From: Erigeron canadensis
Taxonomy: Eukaryota > Streptophyta > Magnoliopsida > Asterales > Asteraceae
DNA: 64,000 bases
Direction: 5' to 3'
NCBI RefSeq assembly: GCF_010389155.1
Contig: NC_057766.1
Coordinates: 39,255,516 to 39,319,515, forward strand
How positions within the stretch are numbered: the stretch's first letter is position 1; each line of letters starts with the position of its first letter. Shown piece by piece: positions 35,569 through 48,550 of this stretch. The notes below the pieces were generated by a model. That model did no database searches, had not been told where the DNA came from, and saw only the letters and a program-made list of their open reading frames with translations. A program made the position numbers and the translations under genes.

Positions 35569-38500
35569 TTAAACTTCTTCTATTCTTGATGGTGGTGGCA
35601 CCTTCTCGCTTTTGCCACCACGGTTATTGCTAGATGCACAAGTTTCACGAGGCTTGGACTTTAATCTTAGCCCAAGCCCGAACCTCTTACAGAGATTGTT
35701 CCAACTGACCCCTTTAGTCTTCACAAGCTTATCAATCTCTTGCTTCATAGTCTGGCACTCTTTCTCGAGCTCTGAAACCCGACCTCGCATGTCGTCCACC
35801 GCCACAATCCGTCGGTCACTTTGTCCGGTGGTTATAAGGTGCATATTCCCACTTTCTGGTACCACCATGCTGCTACTCAGGTGAGTCTGTGAGTTGTAGT
35901 TGTCAGAGACGTATAAGCAGCCTGCTACAGATGTGCGGAGCCGTAACTGCTCAAAGAATAGAACTTGAACTATGAAACGGAGTGGTAACCTCTCGTTCTG
36001 TGCAGCATGGGTGCTGGCTTCCAGTGAGAGCTTCTGGCAGTCCATGAGCCTGCAGAGTAGTTCACGGTCTGAATCTGTAAGCCATGGATGTGCCTGCAAA
36101 TTACAAAAAAAAAAAAAAAGGAATAAAATGAAACCTTGAGTTTCACCATACACTTTAACAAAATGATAATGCACGGTTGAGCTGTAATCTATAGCATGTA
36201 GGTATTGATTTCATGTGATGTTGCTTAGCATCATGCTTCATGCAAGAAGGTCACTTGACCTTTGAGGTAAACAAGCTATAATTGTAGCAAACATGTATAT
36301 GAACATACTGTTGTAATATTTATAGTTTTATACCAAACTGGAATCTAAAGTAACTTATTGGCTTGACCAGACACTAGAGGATGCAAGATGGATATGCCAG
36401 ACAGGTTCATGATACTGGATCGAATCGACCCAAAAACATTATTGTTCCATTTAAAGATGCTATATGTAACCAAAGATTACAAAAACTACATCATTATAGT
36501 CATAACTAGATATATGAGAAAAATGATTTAGGAGGATGTACGCAAAACTTTCTTTATTTTGGAGATTTTCAACCCGCTTGCCACTTCCACATTGAGCTAC
36601 TTTTTTGGATTTGATTAATCGACATCTTTTGAAAGTAAATGGTCAAAATTTTCGTCTCTAGGATGACCTTCAAGAGTTAACTGTACCTAATCTACAGAAA
36701 AGATAAGACTAATAAAGTAACAAGCTCACTAACACATTATACAGTTCCGAGCTAACTTTACCTTGAAATATATATCAACAGCGCGGTACATTCCATCGTC
36801 AATTGGCCTTGCATAATCAGGGATGGTAGCAGCCAAACACTGAAACTTTTCCAGCTTTAAGTTAACATCTGATGCCACCTCAGCAAGGTAGTTATCAACA
36901 AGATTAGCCACCATTGTCATTGGTGTGAGTGAACGAGAATTTCCGATTAACCCATCTTCGTCATTGTCTTCGCTGAAAACTGATTCTGCAATTTCACTTC
37001 CATCCTGATCCCGATCCACAATCATGAAATGATCAAGAATCCTTTGGACACAATCAATCTCATAAAGGGTCTCGCTTGTATATCCTATATTGGGAATGAG
37101 AATATCTTCAATGGAAGCTTGATCCAACTGCATCCCAATGCGTCTTTCCAAATTCCCAAGACACAAAGGACTACAATGTAAAATCATTGATGTTCTTAGC
37201 AGCCTGAGGAGGAGCTTCGTGGGAACAACTTTCTTTTGATTCGGGAGCAAGTCAACTATCTCTTCAAGAAGTATCTTTTGATCTGAATTTGAATCAAAAG
37301 AAGAATAGAGATTTCCGTTTGAAACATTTGATTCTCTACCAAGTAAAGGAAGATGCTTTTTCGCATAGAACACAAGGGACCCGGCTATCCGCTCATGATC
37401 CATATTTTTTGATTCAGTGGCCAAGATGAATTGCCTGTAAAGAGGTAATCTCAGCTCAGAAATATCTTCATACCACCAATCTTGACTTGTAGAAGTCGTT
37501 TGGATTCCATTCCAGATGACGGTAGCAAACGGGTTATCTTTTCTGCTCGATACAGGCCAACCAAACAAATCTTTATCATATTCACAAGCTTTTGAAGCAA
37601 GAGAGTTGATGCATCTTGAAACTATATGAAGCTCTTCCGCAATTTCTATCACTTCTTCACATGATTCAAGTGCTTTCAGTGTATCAACCCAGCTGTCAAA
37701 CACTTCACCAAGGAAGTTTTCCATATGATTAATCAGATTTCCTGCTCCATATTCTTCAGTCATTTTAAGATACTCGGTTGCACATCGAAGAGGAACTGCA
37801 TTGGTCGAGTTCACTTCTAGTTTGACTCCATAGCAAAACTTAGCAATGAGCAAAAAGATTTTCGGCCCTCCTGGTAAATCATGAAGTTTAAGCACACAGG
37901 ATTGTTTCTCATCATCAGAATATTCCCCAATTAAATTTTCCAATGTTTTGCTTCTAGATAACAATGGGAACTGAAAGCAATGTTAGGCAATGAGTCAGCT
38001 CAATATAGTGATAACACTGAAGTCTTTATATCATGACAAGTGTAAGGTATTACTGATTGTAACAGAACCCTAATAAAAACATACCTTGTGAAGATAGAAT
38101 AAAACATCTCCAACTTCAATGGTAACATCACTAGGAAGGCCAGATGAGCAGCCCCTGCAAGGTTGTAATGTAAAATCATGTTGGTTCAACGCAACGCGTG
38201 GAAGTAATTAAATTACAAAAGTACTTTTACATCATACAAAAACGAGAAATATGATATCTCAAATTTGCTACACACACAAAAAAAAAAAACTACAGTGATC
38301 TTTTCAATATAGTTACATAATTTCAACCTAACAACGCACAAACATTTTATGAAAAATTTCTGTATGCTTAGAGATCATCCATTCAGTTCATGAAATTTGA
38401 ATGACCTGACCAAGTGACCAGTTTATTTTCCAGAGTCAAAACAAGTAGTTATCAAAGGAGCTTGACATGAAAGTTATTACCAATTCAACAATTACTTTCT

Positions 38501-39588
38501 CACGTGTTCCATTTCTAATAAGCTTTAAAAACAGCTATCAAAACTCCATACGAAATAGAATGTATACAAGCACTTGCTTTGACTCTAGTTTCTCAGTTGT
38601 TCTCTTATTAAAGGTACTAAACTTATACCACTTAAGGTACCAAAGTTTTTCTTTTGTTAGATTAAAGGTACTCAGCTTCTTGTTATCAGGCCCTGAAAAA
38701 GGATTTTGACCTCTTAGGGAGTTCACTGATCATTGGTACTGACCTACCCAACACCACTATTGACCCACATTTGGCCCAAATTGACCCGTAATTGAATTGG
38801 TGACGATCGGTCAAAAATGACCTGCGGTTGATGTGGGTGGTGGTCTGGCAGTGGTAGGGATTGGTGGCAGTAAACTCAACACCGATTACTTGGTTGACCA
38901 GTCAAAAGAGTCCCATTTGGATGCCAAATTGAAGCTTTGTTTTTTTCCCTAAAAATGTATCGAAAACTATAAAATCGTATTCATTTGCCCAAAATCTATA
39001 AACCCAGCTTTCGAAAACTTAGTTATATATCCTAAAGGTGAGTTTTCTCTGATAAAATTTTTCTAAAAGTGCGCTTTAAAATGGTCTCTCTTTTCATATT
39101 TTCCTTAAAATTGTTTCCGTAGCTAAACACCACGTTTTTTATGTCATTTGCCCAAGCATTAAACAAACATCCAAAAGCATCAACAATAGTGCTTAAACAT
39201 TCATCATCACAAATTCAAATACAGATAAATAAGATAACAAGAATTCAAGTACAAATGTGGGTATCAATACAAAATCATAACATAATTTAGCCAATCAAGC
39301 CTTACAAAAAAAAATACCTTCTTTAACCAAATAAAACTAAATAGCAGATCAAAGGGTATCGAAATTTCACAATTGGGAATTAAAAAGACGAAAACTTGAA
39401 ATGTGGGTATCAGTCAAAACGATAAACAAGGCATACCCATCAATCAATATTAGCAAAACTCATCAAATTCAGACAAAGAAATGAATAATTAACCAAAAAA
39501 ACGGAAAATGAACTAACCAAGATTTAGAATCTTGATTGAAATGAAAAACATCTGATTTAGATCCTAGCTTCATGCACGCCATTGCCAT
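35569..39588 (-). CDS. BTB/POZ-NPH3 domain protein (NRL family)
   Basis: Predicted 624-residue NPH3/RPT2-like protein. Relatives are plasma-membrane-associated adaptors, probably for CUL3 ubiquitin ligases, in phototropic and auxin signalling. There are four exons with GT-AG introns: 39588-39518, 38154-38085, 37970-36762 and 36093-35569. The start MAMACMKLGSKSDVFHF matches the family's N-terminus; the inner MACMKLGSK is an alternative start. The BTB core is at about 25-130 (LPSDVTIEVGD, KFCYGV). The NPH3 domain begins near 211 (DWWYEDISELRLPLYRQFI) and runs through AHPWL (451-455) and RLPLRFIVQVLFFEQLRLRT (485-504). A short coiled coil follows at about 550-577. The C-terminus is basic and Pro/Ser-rich. 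All splice phases agree and there are no stops. Which Arabidopsis NRL member is closest could not be decided. Confidence 0.92.
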
Positions 39589-40189
39589 GTTAAATGATTT
39601 CACTTGTTTAGTGTTTTGAGCACAATGTGCGTTGGAATTGTATATATATAAAGATTTTGAAAGAATTAAGTATTCAAAGAAAACAGAGTCAGAGTGTGTG
39701 ATGATTAAGAATGAGGGGTGGGGGGCAAAGGGTTATGAGTAAGAAAAAAAGAAACCCCACTTTCTGTTCGGGTTTTGTGTGTGTGGAGGGAGAGATGGTC
39801 CCTGGTCTATAGGAAGAAAAACCCCCAGAGGTATAGAAGAATCTGTTGTTGCTGTTGCAGTTTTAGCATGACTTATTAGACCTTCTCCTTTTTTCAGTCA
39901 AAGTCCATCAGCTTTTCATCAATTACCAATTTTAGTCCTTTATTAGTACTAATCAATTGAATATTAATCTACCAATATAGTCCCAAAAGTAGTGGTAACA
40001 ACTAACAACAAAGGTCCCTTTAAGGTGGTCAATGAATAACATACCGCTATTAAAATCAGGTTTAAACCTTAGTTGACAATTTGGCATAGTATATAACTTA
40101 GAAATGGTCGAGTAATTTTTTTTAACAATTTTGTTGGACTAAAATATGAATATGTGGATAATTGTTTGGTGGATTGCAATAATGCAATA
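39589..40189. other. Upstream region of the BTB-NPH3 gene
   Basis: On the minus strand a TTTATATATATAC stretch at about 39643-39655, some 60 bp before the ATG, could be the TATA box. No other element is clear. Confidence 0.4.
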
Positions 40190-40198
40190 TTATCAGAA

Positions 40199-40328
40199 GG
40201 TAGTGATATTCTCACAACATTTTTCAGTCATCTACAACATATGTATATATTTTACTGCACAGTATACAACTGTATAAAGCAATGATTGTTGTGAATGGCT
40301 ATTTTATGTTGTGGGGATATCACTTCCT
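40199..40328. mobile_element. Mutator-type MITE, 130 bp, 9-bp target duplication
   Basis: The left end is GGTAGTGATAT and the right end ATATCACTTCC, with subterminal CACAACAT in inverted orientation. TTATCAGAA flanks both sides (40190-40198 and 40329-40337). It is related to the MITE at 16734-16864, in opposite orientation, sharing a core with GTATAC and TTTATAC. It lies about 610 bp upstream of the BTB-NPH3 start codon. Confidence 0.75.
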
Positions 40329-40374
40329 TTATCAGAAATGTTTGGCAAAAATCTTTAGCTAGTGGCATGTTAAA

Positions 40375-40612
40375 CACCAGTTGGGTTGGATCAGTAGTTG
40401 GAGCCCTTGCCTCTGGAGACAGAGGTCGAGGGTTCGATCCTCATGCCCAGCAAGGCTGGAGGGCCTTTTCTACCTATGGTAGAACATGGAACCATCTTCT
40501 CTACCTTTGGTAGGGGTAAGGTTATCTACATCTCAACCCCCCCATACACTGTCGAAGACCGTATTGGGACCCAAAACCCGTAAAAGACGACATTGGGAGT
40601 TACTTACTTACT
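40375..40612 (+). mobile_element. tRNA-derived SINE, 238 bp
   Basis: The body shows a pol III A box (TGGATCAGTAGTTGG, about 40387) and an exact B box (GGTTCGATCC, 40431-40440). It ends in a TTACTTACTTACT tail. ATGTTAAA flanks both ends (40367-40374 and 40613-40620). A diverged inverted partial copy is at 33790-33960. Confidence 0.85.
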
Positions 40613-40620
40613 ATGTTAAA

Positions 40621-41876
40621 TTACCAAGTTTTGGATGACGATTTCCGCCCGCAAATGAGACTAATTCCAATTTCATACAGTAAAGAATAAGGTTGTTTAT
40701 GCTGATTTAAGGATTATCCTTTGCCATGGCTTAAGAATGGAGAAAAAGACAAGCTACCTTGATTGAAATTAATGGATTTTTGACCCTTATTACGGTGGTT
40801 TTAGTTTACTTTGCTTTAATTTTGTTTTCCAGTATTTATAACTATTGGTCTCCTCTTCAAATTTGTAATTTTGAAAAGAAAAAAGGAAAAAGTAAGGAGC
40901 CAAGGAAGGATCATATCCCTAATATTACATTGGATTCCATCATGACCTCTTCCTAAGATTCTTCATGCCAGTAAATTACTTCTGTTTAAATTCTACATGA
41001 ACTGGGCACCCCAAAATATCAAACCCGCATCATTTAAATTATCCCATGTAGGCCTTAAGCTTCATTGATAACGGATACCACGTCGTCTACGATGGAACGG
41101 TGTCAACTTAGTATTATTGAGTGTCTTATGCTCTGGGAATAAAATCATATAATGCCTCATTCTTCTAACTTATTGTCTTACAAAATATTTTTAATGTCAA
41201 TATGGTAATTACATTAGCACTATAGCGAATCCAAAGATGAAAGTCATGTGGCATTCACTTGGACGGGTGGACGAAATGAACGAGTTATACAAATCGGGTT
41301 ATCAGTATGAAATATAAAACATGGTGGATTATTTTTCAATAAATTTATTTCTAACTTTAAAAACATAATAATTTGACAAACCAAGTAATGCACATACATT
41401 CTGTAGCTGTGAAGCCACAAATCTCTTTATTGATAACTGGGTTTAATAAAGTCATACGTTGTCGGGGCATGTGGGTCGATGTTGGGGGACCAAACAAGGC
41501 TTTTTGTATAAAGGATGGTTTTGTATATTGTTATTTAAGGACATCGAGTCTCGCACTTCACAGTTTTAGTCCTCGTAATTTTCACCATGTATTGTTGAGG
41601 GAATTATTCAATTTAAATTGTAGGTCATCAACAACTTCCTATGCATATATTATAAAGTTTTAGGTGCACAAAGTCTCTGGTTTGGTGTGCAAATTTGGAG
41701 TGGATGTTTGTTTGATTAGTTGAATTTTGATCCACAATAATTGTCATCTTGGTGTTTGACAAATGTATGCGCGTTCAATCGAGATATGATGTTAGTGTTT
41801 ACAAGTTGAAAGCTTAATATTGTTTAACTAGCATGATGTTTGTAATATGCTGAACATGTTATGTTAAACGAGTAAT
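40621..41876. other. Intergenic DNA, no supported gene
   Basis: Contains a 96-codon frame (41373-41663, +) without a recognisable domain. AT-rich otherwise. Confidence 0.35.
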
Positions 41877-41885
41877 TATTATCTA

Positions 41886-42698
41886 GGGATAAAAGCATGG
41901 GAATGTACCCAACTATGACAAAAAGGCTATGTAATGTACCCTACTACTCGACTTGCTATGTAGTGTAACCAACTTTGTCTTTTGGGTTATGCAATGTATG
42001 AAACCGGATATACAACAAGTAGCAAGTTACCACTTGCATTTTTTTTAAAATTAAAATTGCAATTGCATATTTGCATATCTCTGGCGAATGATCAAAGTCA
42101 TGAAATTTAAAAAGAACATATTTGACACTAATTACACCACCTGAAGGTATCTTTCGACTACCATTTTGCAATGCACCATCTTTACCATTTTCCGACGAAT
42201 CACCATTTTTTCCGGCGAGTGTTAGATTCAAAAACTTTTGGTTAGGGTTTGTGCGGAATCAATTTTTGAGTCCATTGGTGGTAGTTTCAAGTCTTAATTC
42301 GAAGAAACAACAAAGTTATCGCGATTTTAATTTTTCCGGCGACACACAATTTTTTCCGGCGAGTGTTGGATTCGAAACTTTTGGTCAAGGTTTGTGCGGG
42401 ATCAATTTTTGAGTCGATTGGTGGTAGTTACAAGTTTTAATTCAAAGAAACAACAAAGTTATCATGATTTTATTTTTTCCGGAGACTTACCATTTTTTCC
42501 AGCGACTTACCATTTTTTCCGGCAACTCTTGGGCTAGTGAGGATGATGATGATGACCTGATGGAAACCTGTTGTAGCCGGTTTCATACATTGCATAGCCC
42601 AAAAGACAAAGTTGGTTACACTACATAGCAAGTCGAGTAGTAGAGTACATTACATAGCCTTTTTGTCATAGTTAGGTACATTCCCATGCCTTTATCCC
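41886..42698. mobile_element. Mutator-like element with long TIRs, 813 bp, perfect 9-bp target duplication
   Basis: Terminal inverted repeats of about 130 bp (41886-42016 and about 42566-42698, starting GGGATAAAAGCATGGGAATG) match at nearly every position. TATTATCTA flanks both sides (41877-41885 and 42699-42707). The interior holds a 143-bp tandem duplication (about 42205-42490) and repeated TTTTTTCCGGCGA motifs. No transposase is present. Confidence 0.9.
42205..42490. repeat. 143-bp tandem duplication inside the Mutator-like element
   Basis: Two copies, spaced 143 bp, of a unit containing AATCAATTTTTGAGTC and GAAACAACAAAGTTATC. Confidence 0.85.
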
Positions 42699-42707
42699 TA
42701 TTATCTA

Positions 42708-43623
42708 TTAGTCATGTTTCATTTAAAAAACAGTTGCTTGTCGATCATGTTATGTTTAATTTAAGGTTATTTTTGGTTGGTTGTGTAATATATTGATTTT
42801 TATGTGAAATGGAACTAATCATATTTATAAATGGGCACATTCTTGTAAAAAGTAATATATAATCATAAATATTCTAATAATCTAATTAGATATATTTAAA
42901 ATGGTTTTAACAATAAATTAGAAGTTCGTTTTGTAAAATAAAAAGTAACATAATATCAATAGTCATCAAATAAAGGATCAAAATATTTTTAAAAAAATGA
43001 TACTAAATCATATAATATGATTTTTAAGGATGATAACTTTTATATATGATATTTTATTACGTATTATTTATTCCTTCAAATGATGCTGAGTGACAACTGT
43101 TGACAACGGTGAGATATGGAAAAAGAATGACGACTGGTGGTGGTGATGAAGGTGAGATTGAGTAAGGTTTGTTCTAATTATTTATGGCAAAAGAGGTAGG
43201 TTAATTATTTCAAAGTGTTAAATAAGTAATACCAAAAGTAAAACACTCTAAAACCTCTTATAATGTGAAGTATTATACTATTGTGATATATATAGATAGA
43301 TATTGCTTAGTTTTGGAATTGTTAAAAACACATATTTAATAAGCACAGAGAAATGATGCTAGCAAGTTGAATGGCATTCAATATTTGGTCAGCCTAAAGT
43401 CGCATACCAATATACCATACAATCTTTATAGTGACACTTCTCACATAAACAAATCATTAGCCAAAGACTTGTATAAACAGTTGAAAAATCAAAAAATTTC
43501 CCTCTCTTAACGAGAACACACTAGAATGATATTTGATATTTCTTTAGGTTCAATAATAAATTAATAATATAGCGTAAGCATAGTCGGGTAATGAATAATA
43601 TATATGTAAAAATGGAGTATATG
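42708..43623. other. Gene-free intergenic DNA
   Basis: AT-rich, with nothing recognised. Confidence 0.4.
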
Positions 43624-43769
43624 ACTGTTAGACACCCAAGTTTGGGTGTAGAATCCCTCACATACTAATTTTTTTAATATATCTATAATTGCTTGCCCCC
43701 CGATGTTTTTTTATGGATTAAAAAAAAAATGTGAGGGGTTCTACATCTAAGTTTGAGTGTCTAACAACC
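43624..43769. mobile_element. Inverted-repeat MITE (copy 1)
   Basis: The left arm CTGTTAGACACCCAAGTTTG and the right arm (reverse complement GTTAGACACTCAAACTTAGA) both lead into a GTAGAA..CCTCACAT block. The same family occurs at 50655-50798. No target duplication was fixed. Confidence 0.65.
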
Positions 43770-43844
43770 ACATAAACCCTAACCCTTAAATATACATATA
43801 TTTAGGTTCTACTCATAATACAATAAGTATAGCCGGGTAGGAAA

Positions 43845-43930
43845 AAAAAAAAGTAACATAAACGGTCCAGCCCATAACAAGTAATTAGTGAAACATAAAC
43901 GGTCCATGGGTAAAATTTGGCCCATAAGTT
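43845..43930 (+). promoter_or_regulatory. Candidate promoter elements of the OST1 gene
   Basis: A 15-bp direct repeat, AACATAAACGGTCCA, stands at 43855-43869 and 43892-43906. Two TGGGCC/T (site II, TCP-type) motifs on the minus strand stand at 43869-43874 and 43919-43924, 100-155 bp before the ATG. Site II motifs are common in plant housekeeping promoters. Function here is inferred. Confidence 0.4.
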
Positions 43931-44022
43931 AGATCTCTTGACTTCTTCGCCAATCAGGCAATCATCATCATCCTGTGTAGAGACGACTCGAGTCAATTCT
44001 TGCTGCAGAGAAAAAATAAAAA

Positions 44023-47000
44023 ATGGAAGGCAGATCTAGTAATATTATATGCTCATTAATAATCGCATTTCTATTCCTAAGTTTCCGATCATCTTATTCA
44101 CACTCTTCTTCATCGGAACTTCAGATCCTCACCGCCGAACGCAGAGTAAGTTTCCCCCATCCATTTTTCAGAACTTATTACTTCAATTCAGTTTTTGTTA
44201 TCTTATCTGCATTCTGCTTCAATTTTCGTAATTTTTTAAAATTCCGAGACTTTATTAATAAGCTGTTGCATTTTAGTCCATTGAAATTGAGTTGATTTGT
44301 TAATATTAATACCAATTGGTGTTGTGATTTGCAGATTGACTTGGCTTCACATATTATTAGGGTTGTTCTGACTTTGAAGGTACTCACTTTTCTACTATTA
44401 TTAGGATTGTGTTGACATTGAAAGGTTTTTTAAGATAGTAAAAAATGCCGTCGATTTTTGCGCTGTAAATGTAGCGAGTGCAACACATGCCTGTGTGTAA
44501 GCATGTATGTATGTATTTGGGTGTGGAAAAAGGACCAAATGTATGAGAAGGTCAACAAAAATGTCATAAAAACCAAGGTTGTAAATATCACTTTTCGGTA
44601 TCGTCTCGGTCGACCACCAATAAGCGATATATCGGGGATATATCGGAGACATATCGGATTTATCGGGAATATATCATCTCGGTTGACCACCGATAAGCGA
44701 TATATCGGGGATATATCGGCTGAGATAACTGAGATTTACAACCATGATAAAAACCTGTTATTCCATGTACCCTTCAAGTTTTTGCAACACGTATTAATCA
44801 TAACCGAAGGCATTTTTTGGTTATCTATTTTTTTTTATCATCAAATGTTTTTTGTATGCTACTAAAAAAGTTATAGAGCTGAAAAAAAGAAGAAATTGGG
44901 ATATTGGAATTTTGTGCTTTCACATTAAATCGATCCATTATAGTTGATCAGATTCCTAAATAAATATATGCTAATGTTACTTTTTTATTTGTCTATTTTA
45001 AAAAGTGGAGAGCATCTGGCTCTTGGTTAGAAGTAGATGTTTACACATTAAGATAAAAAAAAAAAGGAAATAAAAAACAGTCCGTTAAACTGAAGTAGCT
45101 GATTCTAAGAATAAGATTAGGCCTCTTTGCTGTTTTTCCTTTTATAACTGCACGGATCAATATGTAGTGGTAACTGGTAACAAATATAGAGCTTACTCGT
45201 TCAGGCTCTGAGTCAGACTGAATGTAGGAAGAAATTGCGGCATCCAAGATTCTGATGTAAGATCTAAGTTTTAGACAGTACATCGTTGATGCTCGAATAT
45301 GTGTAAAATTCTCTTACACGCCACTAGCTAGGGTTCATCTAATACATTGTTTCGTGCTTACAACTGTGAAGATATCAGCTACTTAGCAGACATGATCTGT
45401 TGACATTACCTTCATAAAAGCTATATGGTAGAATATGTTTTTCTTTTTTTAATGGCGGAACTTTCAGGTACAAAATGATGGGGCATCCGCTGCTTCAAAC
45501 GTTCTTCTTGCATTTCCACCAGCACAAGTTAAGCATCTAGCACTGATCCAAGCTGCTGAACATACTGGAAAAAAGAGGAAGAAAACTGTACATCCACTTG
45601 ATGTAAAACCAAGTGACCATGCTGATGGGCCAAATGGAGCCAAATTCTTTTCTGTTTCTTTGAGAAATCCGTTAAGCACTGGTGCATCCGTCTCAATTGA
45701 AGTATCATACATATTGACCCAATCACTTGAACCTTTCCCTGTAGAAATAAGTCAGTCAGAGCCCCAGTTAGTCTTATACCGCGACAGTGCTTTAATACTA
45801 TCACCATATACAATTAAACAACAGACAACAGTTATTAGGACACCTAGTACCAAAGTGGAATCATTCACTAGAGTGGAACCATCCTCCCAATTGCGTACTG
45901 AGCTGAAGTATGGGCCTTATGAGGACCAGCCTTCATATGCGTATACTCCTATACTACTTCATTTCGAGAATAACAATCCATTTGCTGTGGTTGAGGAGCT
46001 TGTACGAGAAATTGAGATTTCTCACTGGGGCAACCTCCAAGTTACAGAGCATTACACGTTGGTGCATAACGGTGCTAGACACAAAGGCGGATTCTCAAGG
46101 TTAGGTCGAGCTGATTGCATATGATATATTATGCCATACCTGTGCATCATATTATTGATTCATTGTAGACATCTCACTTTGTTTTATTTAGCACTATCTC
46201 TAGAATCCCCCCCTGCACTTCTTTTTTTGAGTTACTCCTTACGGGTTTCTAGTGACGCAAATATGAATGTATAACTGAAAATGAATAGACTAGTAGAGTT
46301 CGTCCTTCTGATATCATACTTCCTATACTGTAATTATCTACCTGTGCATTTTCTTCTTCAATAATAACAATCTGTCTCCTCTAAGTAGCATTGTAGCAAT
46401 CACCGAGCTTTCATTAGATTTACACTTGTTAAGGGTTGCTAGTTTGTTATATGATTTTTTTTGTAGAAGTCAAATTTATTAAGTATAGTAACTCTTGAAT
46501 TTTGTATTTGTACTTAAGTGACAAAATTTGGTATGGTCTAGTATTCTCATGTATTTATATTTGTTAGTTAATCAATTATGAAGATCCAAGATCATTTTTT
46601 AAAAAACTTGTGATGGTTTTTTATGCTTTAGTTTGTGTGTTAGTAGTAATGAAATTGTTCTACCTGCATCTATTACTTATCTTTTAGGCTTTTTCCCATC
46701 GACGCACGTTCTTAATCTTGACCTCCAATGTGGTTTGTTATATGTTATGTTGTCTACTTCATGCTGCCTTTGATACTTAGCTTTTGACCTTTTTATTCTA
46801 AACTATGCAGGGTTGAATATCAATCTAGGCCAACTATCAGTGGTGTCTCTTCATTCAAGCATCTTGTTGCAAAATTACCCCCAAGGGTTCACTCTGTCTA
46901 CTACCGTGATAACATCGGAAATATCTCAACCTCGCATTTACGGACAAGTTACAGTAAGGTAGCTCTTTAGATCCTCTTATGTTGTACATAGTGGCCTTTT

Positions 47001-48274
47001 TTATCCTCTTATATTTCCATATAGCGAAAGTAATGATGTGATTTGTTTATGGTTCTTCAGAAGATTGGTTTTGAATTTCCTTAATGGTTTGTCTTTCTTT
47101 TCTAGCTTCCTATGTTTGTTGTAAGTCACCTTAATGAACCTTTATGCCAAATTGGTTCTGGTTTCATTTTTAATAACTATCTTTCTTTATTCTATGTTTT
47201 CCTTTTTATTGATTACATATATTCAATTCTTTTTGCATTCAATCTACAAAACTATTCGCTCCTTATTTCTAGTTACTTAGGAACATGATAGGACTTTTTA
47301 AAAAATGATATAAAAACATTATCACGCTTTTATTTATTCTCGTATACTCATGACAACAAAATTTTATGCATGCAGTCTGAACTAGAAATAGAGCCGCGAT
47401 ATCCTTTGTTGGGAGGTTGGAAAGCGACTTTTGTCATTGGGTATGGGCTGCCACTGCAAGATGTTCTTTTTGAGTCAGATGATGGTAAACGCTACCTGAA
47501 TTTCAGTTTTGGTTGTCCCATTGCTGAAACGGTGGTGAACAAAATAATTAACAAGGTATACGGTCATGAACATCATGAAGTTTTAGTATTCATTCTAGGA
47601 TGCTTGCCCCTCGTCCTTCACTTTTTTATTGATGATTAGATATCTATTTCAGGTTATACTGCCTGAGGGATCGAAGAACCCCCATGCCGTGGTTCCCTTT
47701 TCAGTGGAGCGCAGTGCAGAGGTAACTTGTGTTATACATTGAAGTTCATAATGTTTAAACAAATCAGTATTTTTTGCAACATGGTTATTGTTTGTGCTTC
47801 TTTTTAGTTGTGTATTAAAAGTATATTCATGATCTTAAAGTAAAGTTCTCTTTGCAATTTCTGCAGACCAAGTATACCTACCTTGATATTGTTGGAAGAC
47901 CAGTGGTGGTGTTGGAAAAGGAAAACATAGTTCCTGAGCACAACTCTCTTTTCCAGGTAATTACACCATGCTTATATATTGAGCTTTTCCTTTTCCAAAA
48001 ACACTACTTTCTGCTTTCTGAGATACGTGTTTGTAGTGAACATTGAATGGAGAATCTATAACCTTGATGTAAAGAATCCCTTGTATGCTTTTCTACATGC
48101 CAAATGTGATGTATTTTTACATGTCCATTAACTATACTTTCGTTTTTGCAGGTTTACTACGATTTCCATCCAATGTTCATGCTTGCAGAGCCAATGATGT
48201 TGATATCTGTATTTTTCTTTTTGTTTGTGGCTGCCTTGGCTTACATTCACATGGACATCTCAATAAGAAAATGA
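44023..48274 (+). CDS. OST1: Oligosaccharyltransferase subunit 1 (ribophorin I), short form
   Basis: Predicted 469-residue ribophorin I subunit of the ER oligosaccharyltransferase that N-glycosylates nascent proteins. Eight exons, all GT-AG with consistent phases: 44023-44145, 44335-44379, 45468-46099, 46811-46958, 47376-47555, 47653-47721, 47867-47956 and 48152-48274. An N-terminal signal peptide (about 1-27, hydrophobic ICSLIIAFLFLSF) is followed by the ribophorin I lumenal domain, including YGPYEDQPSYAYTPILLHFE and LGGWKATFVIGYGLPL. One membrane span lies near 444-462, followed by a short cytosolic tail ending DISIRK. The length is close to the short plant form (Arabidopsis OST1A) rather than the longer form with an extended C-terminus. 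Intron 2 carries a hAT-like MITE. Confidence 0.95.
44574..44746. mobile_element. hAT-like MITE in OST1 intron 2, perfect 8-bp target duplication
   Basis: The ends CAAGGTTGTAAATATCA and, in reverse complement, CATGGTTGTAAATCTCA are flanked by ATAAAAAC at 44566-44573 and 44747-44754. The interior has a 73-bp-spaced direct repeat (44605-44646 and 44678-44719) rich in ATATATCGG motifs. Confidence 0.8.
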
Positions 48275-48550
48275 AGAGCAATGCAGGTGTGTTGCATGCA
48301 TGCCAGTGCAGATTAGTACCAGATAGGCTACTTCACGAAGCCAAATTTAACATGAGCATGGCTGGATAAATTAGATTATATGTAAAACATACCCCAACAG
48401 TTTGATTTATACTTGATGGAACTGCCAGTTTGTAAAATGAGACACTAAGTAGCTGCGAAATATTGAGATGTTTGCCAGATTCTGTTGAAATAGATGGTGC
48501 ATGCCAAGCATGTAGTGTTGTCAAAGAAATACAGTTTTGGTGCATGTTTA
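48275..48550. other. 3' UTR region of OST1
   Basis: Sequence after the OST1 stop with no further coding signal. Probable 3' UTR. Confidence 0.4.

Noticed and set aside
40375..40450. tRNA gene candidate because of A and B boxes
   Set aside because: No cloverleaf or anticodon arm; the tail and target duplication show a SINE.
41373..41663. 96-codon frame
   Set aside because: No recognisable family. A short coding exon cannot be supported from sequence alone.
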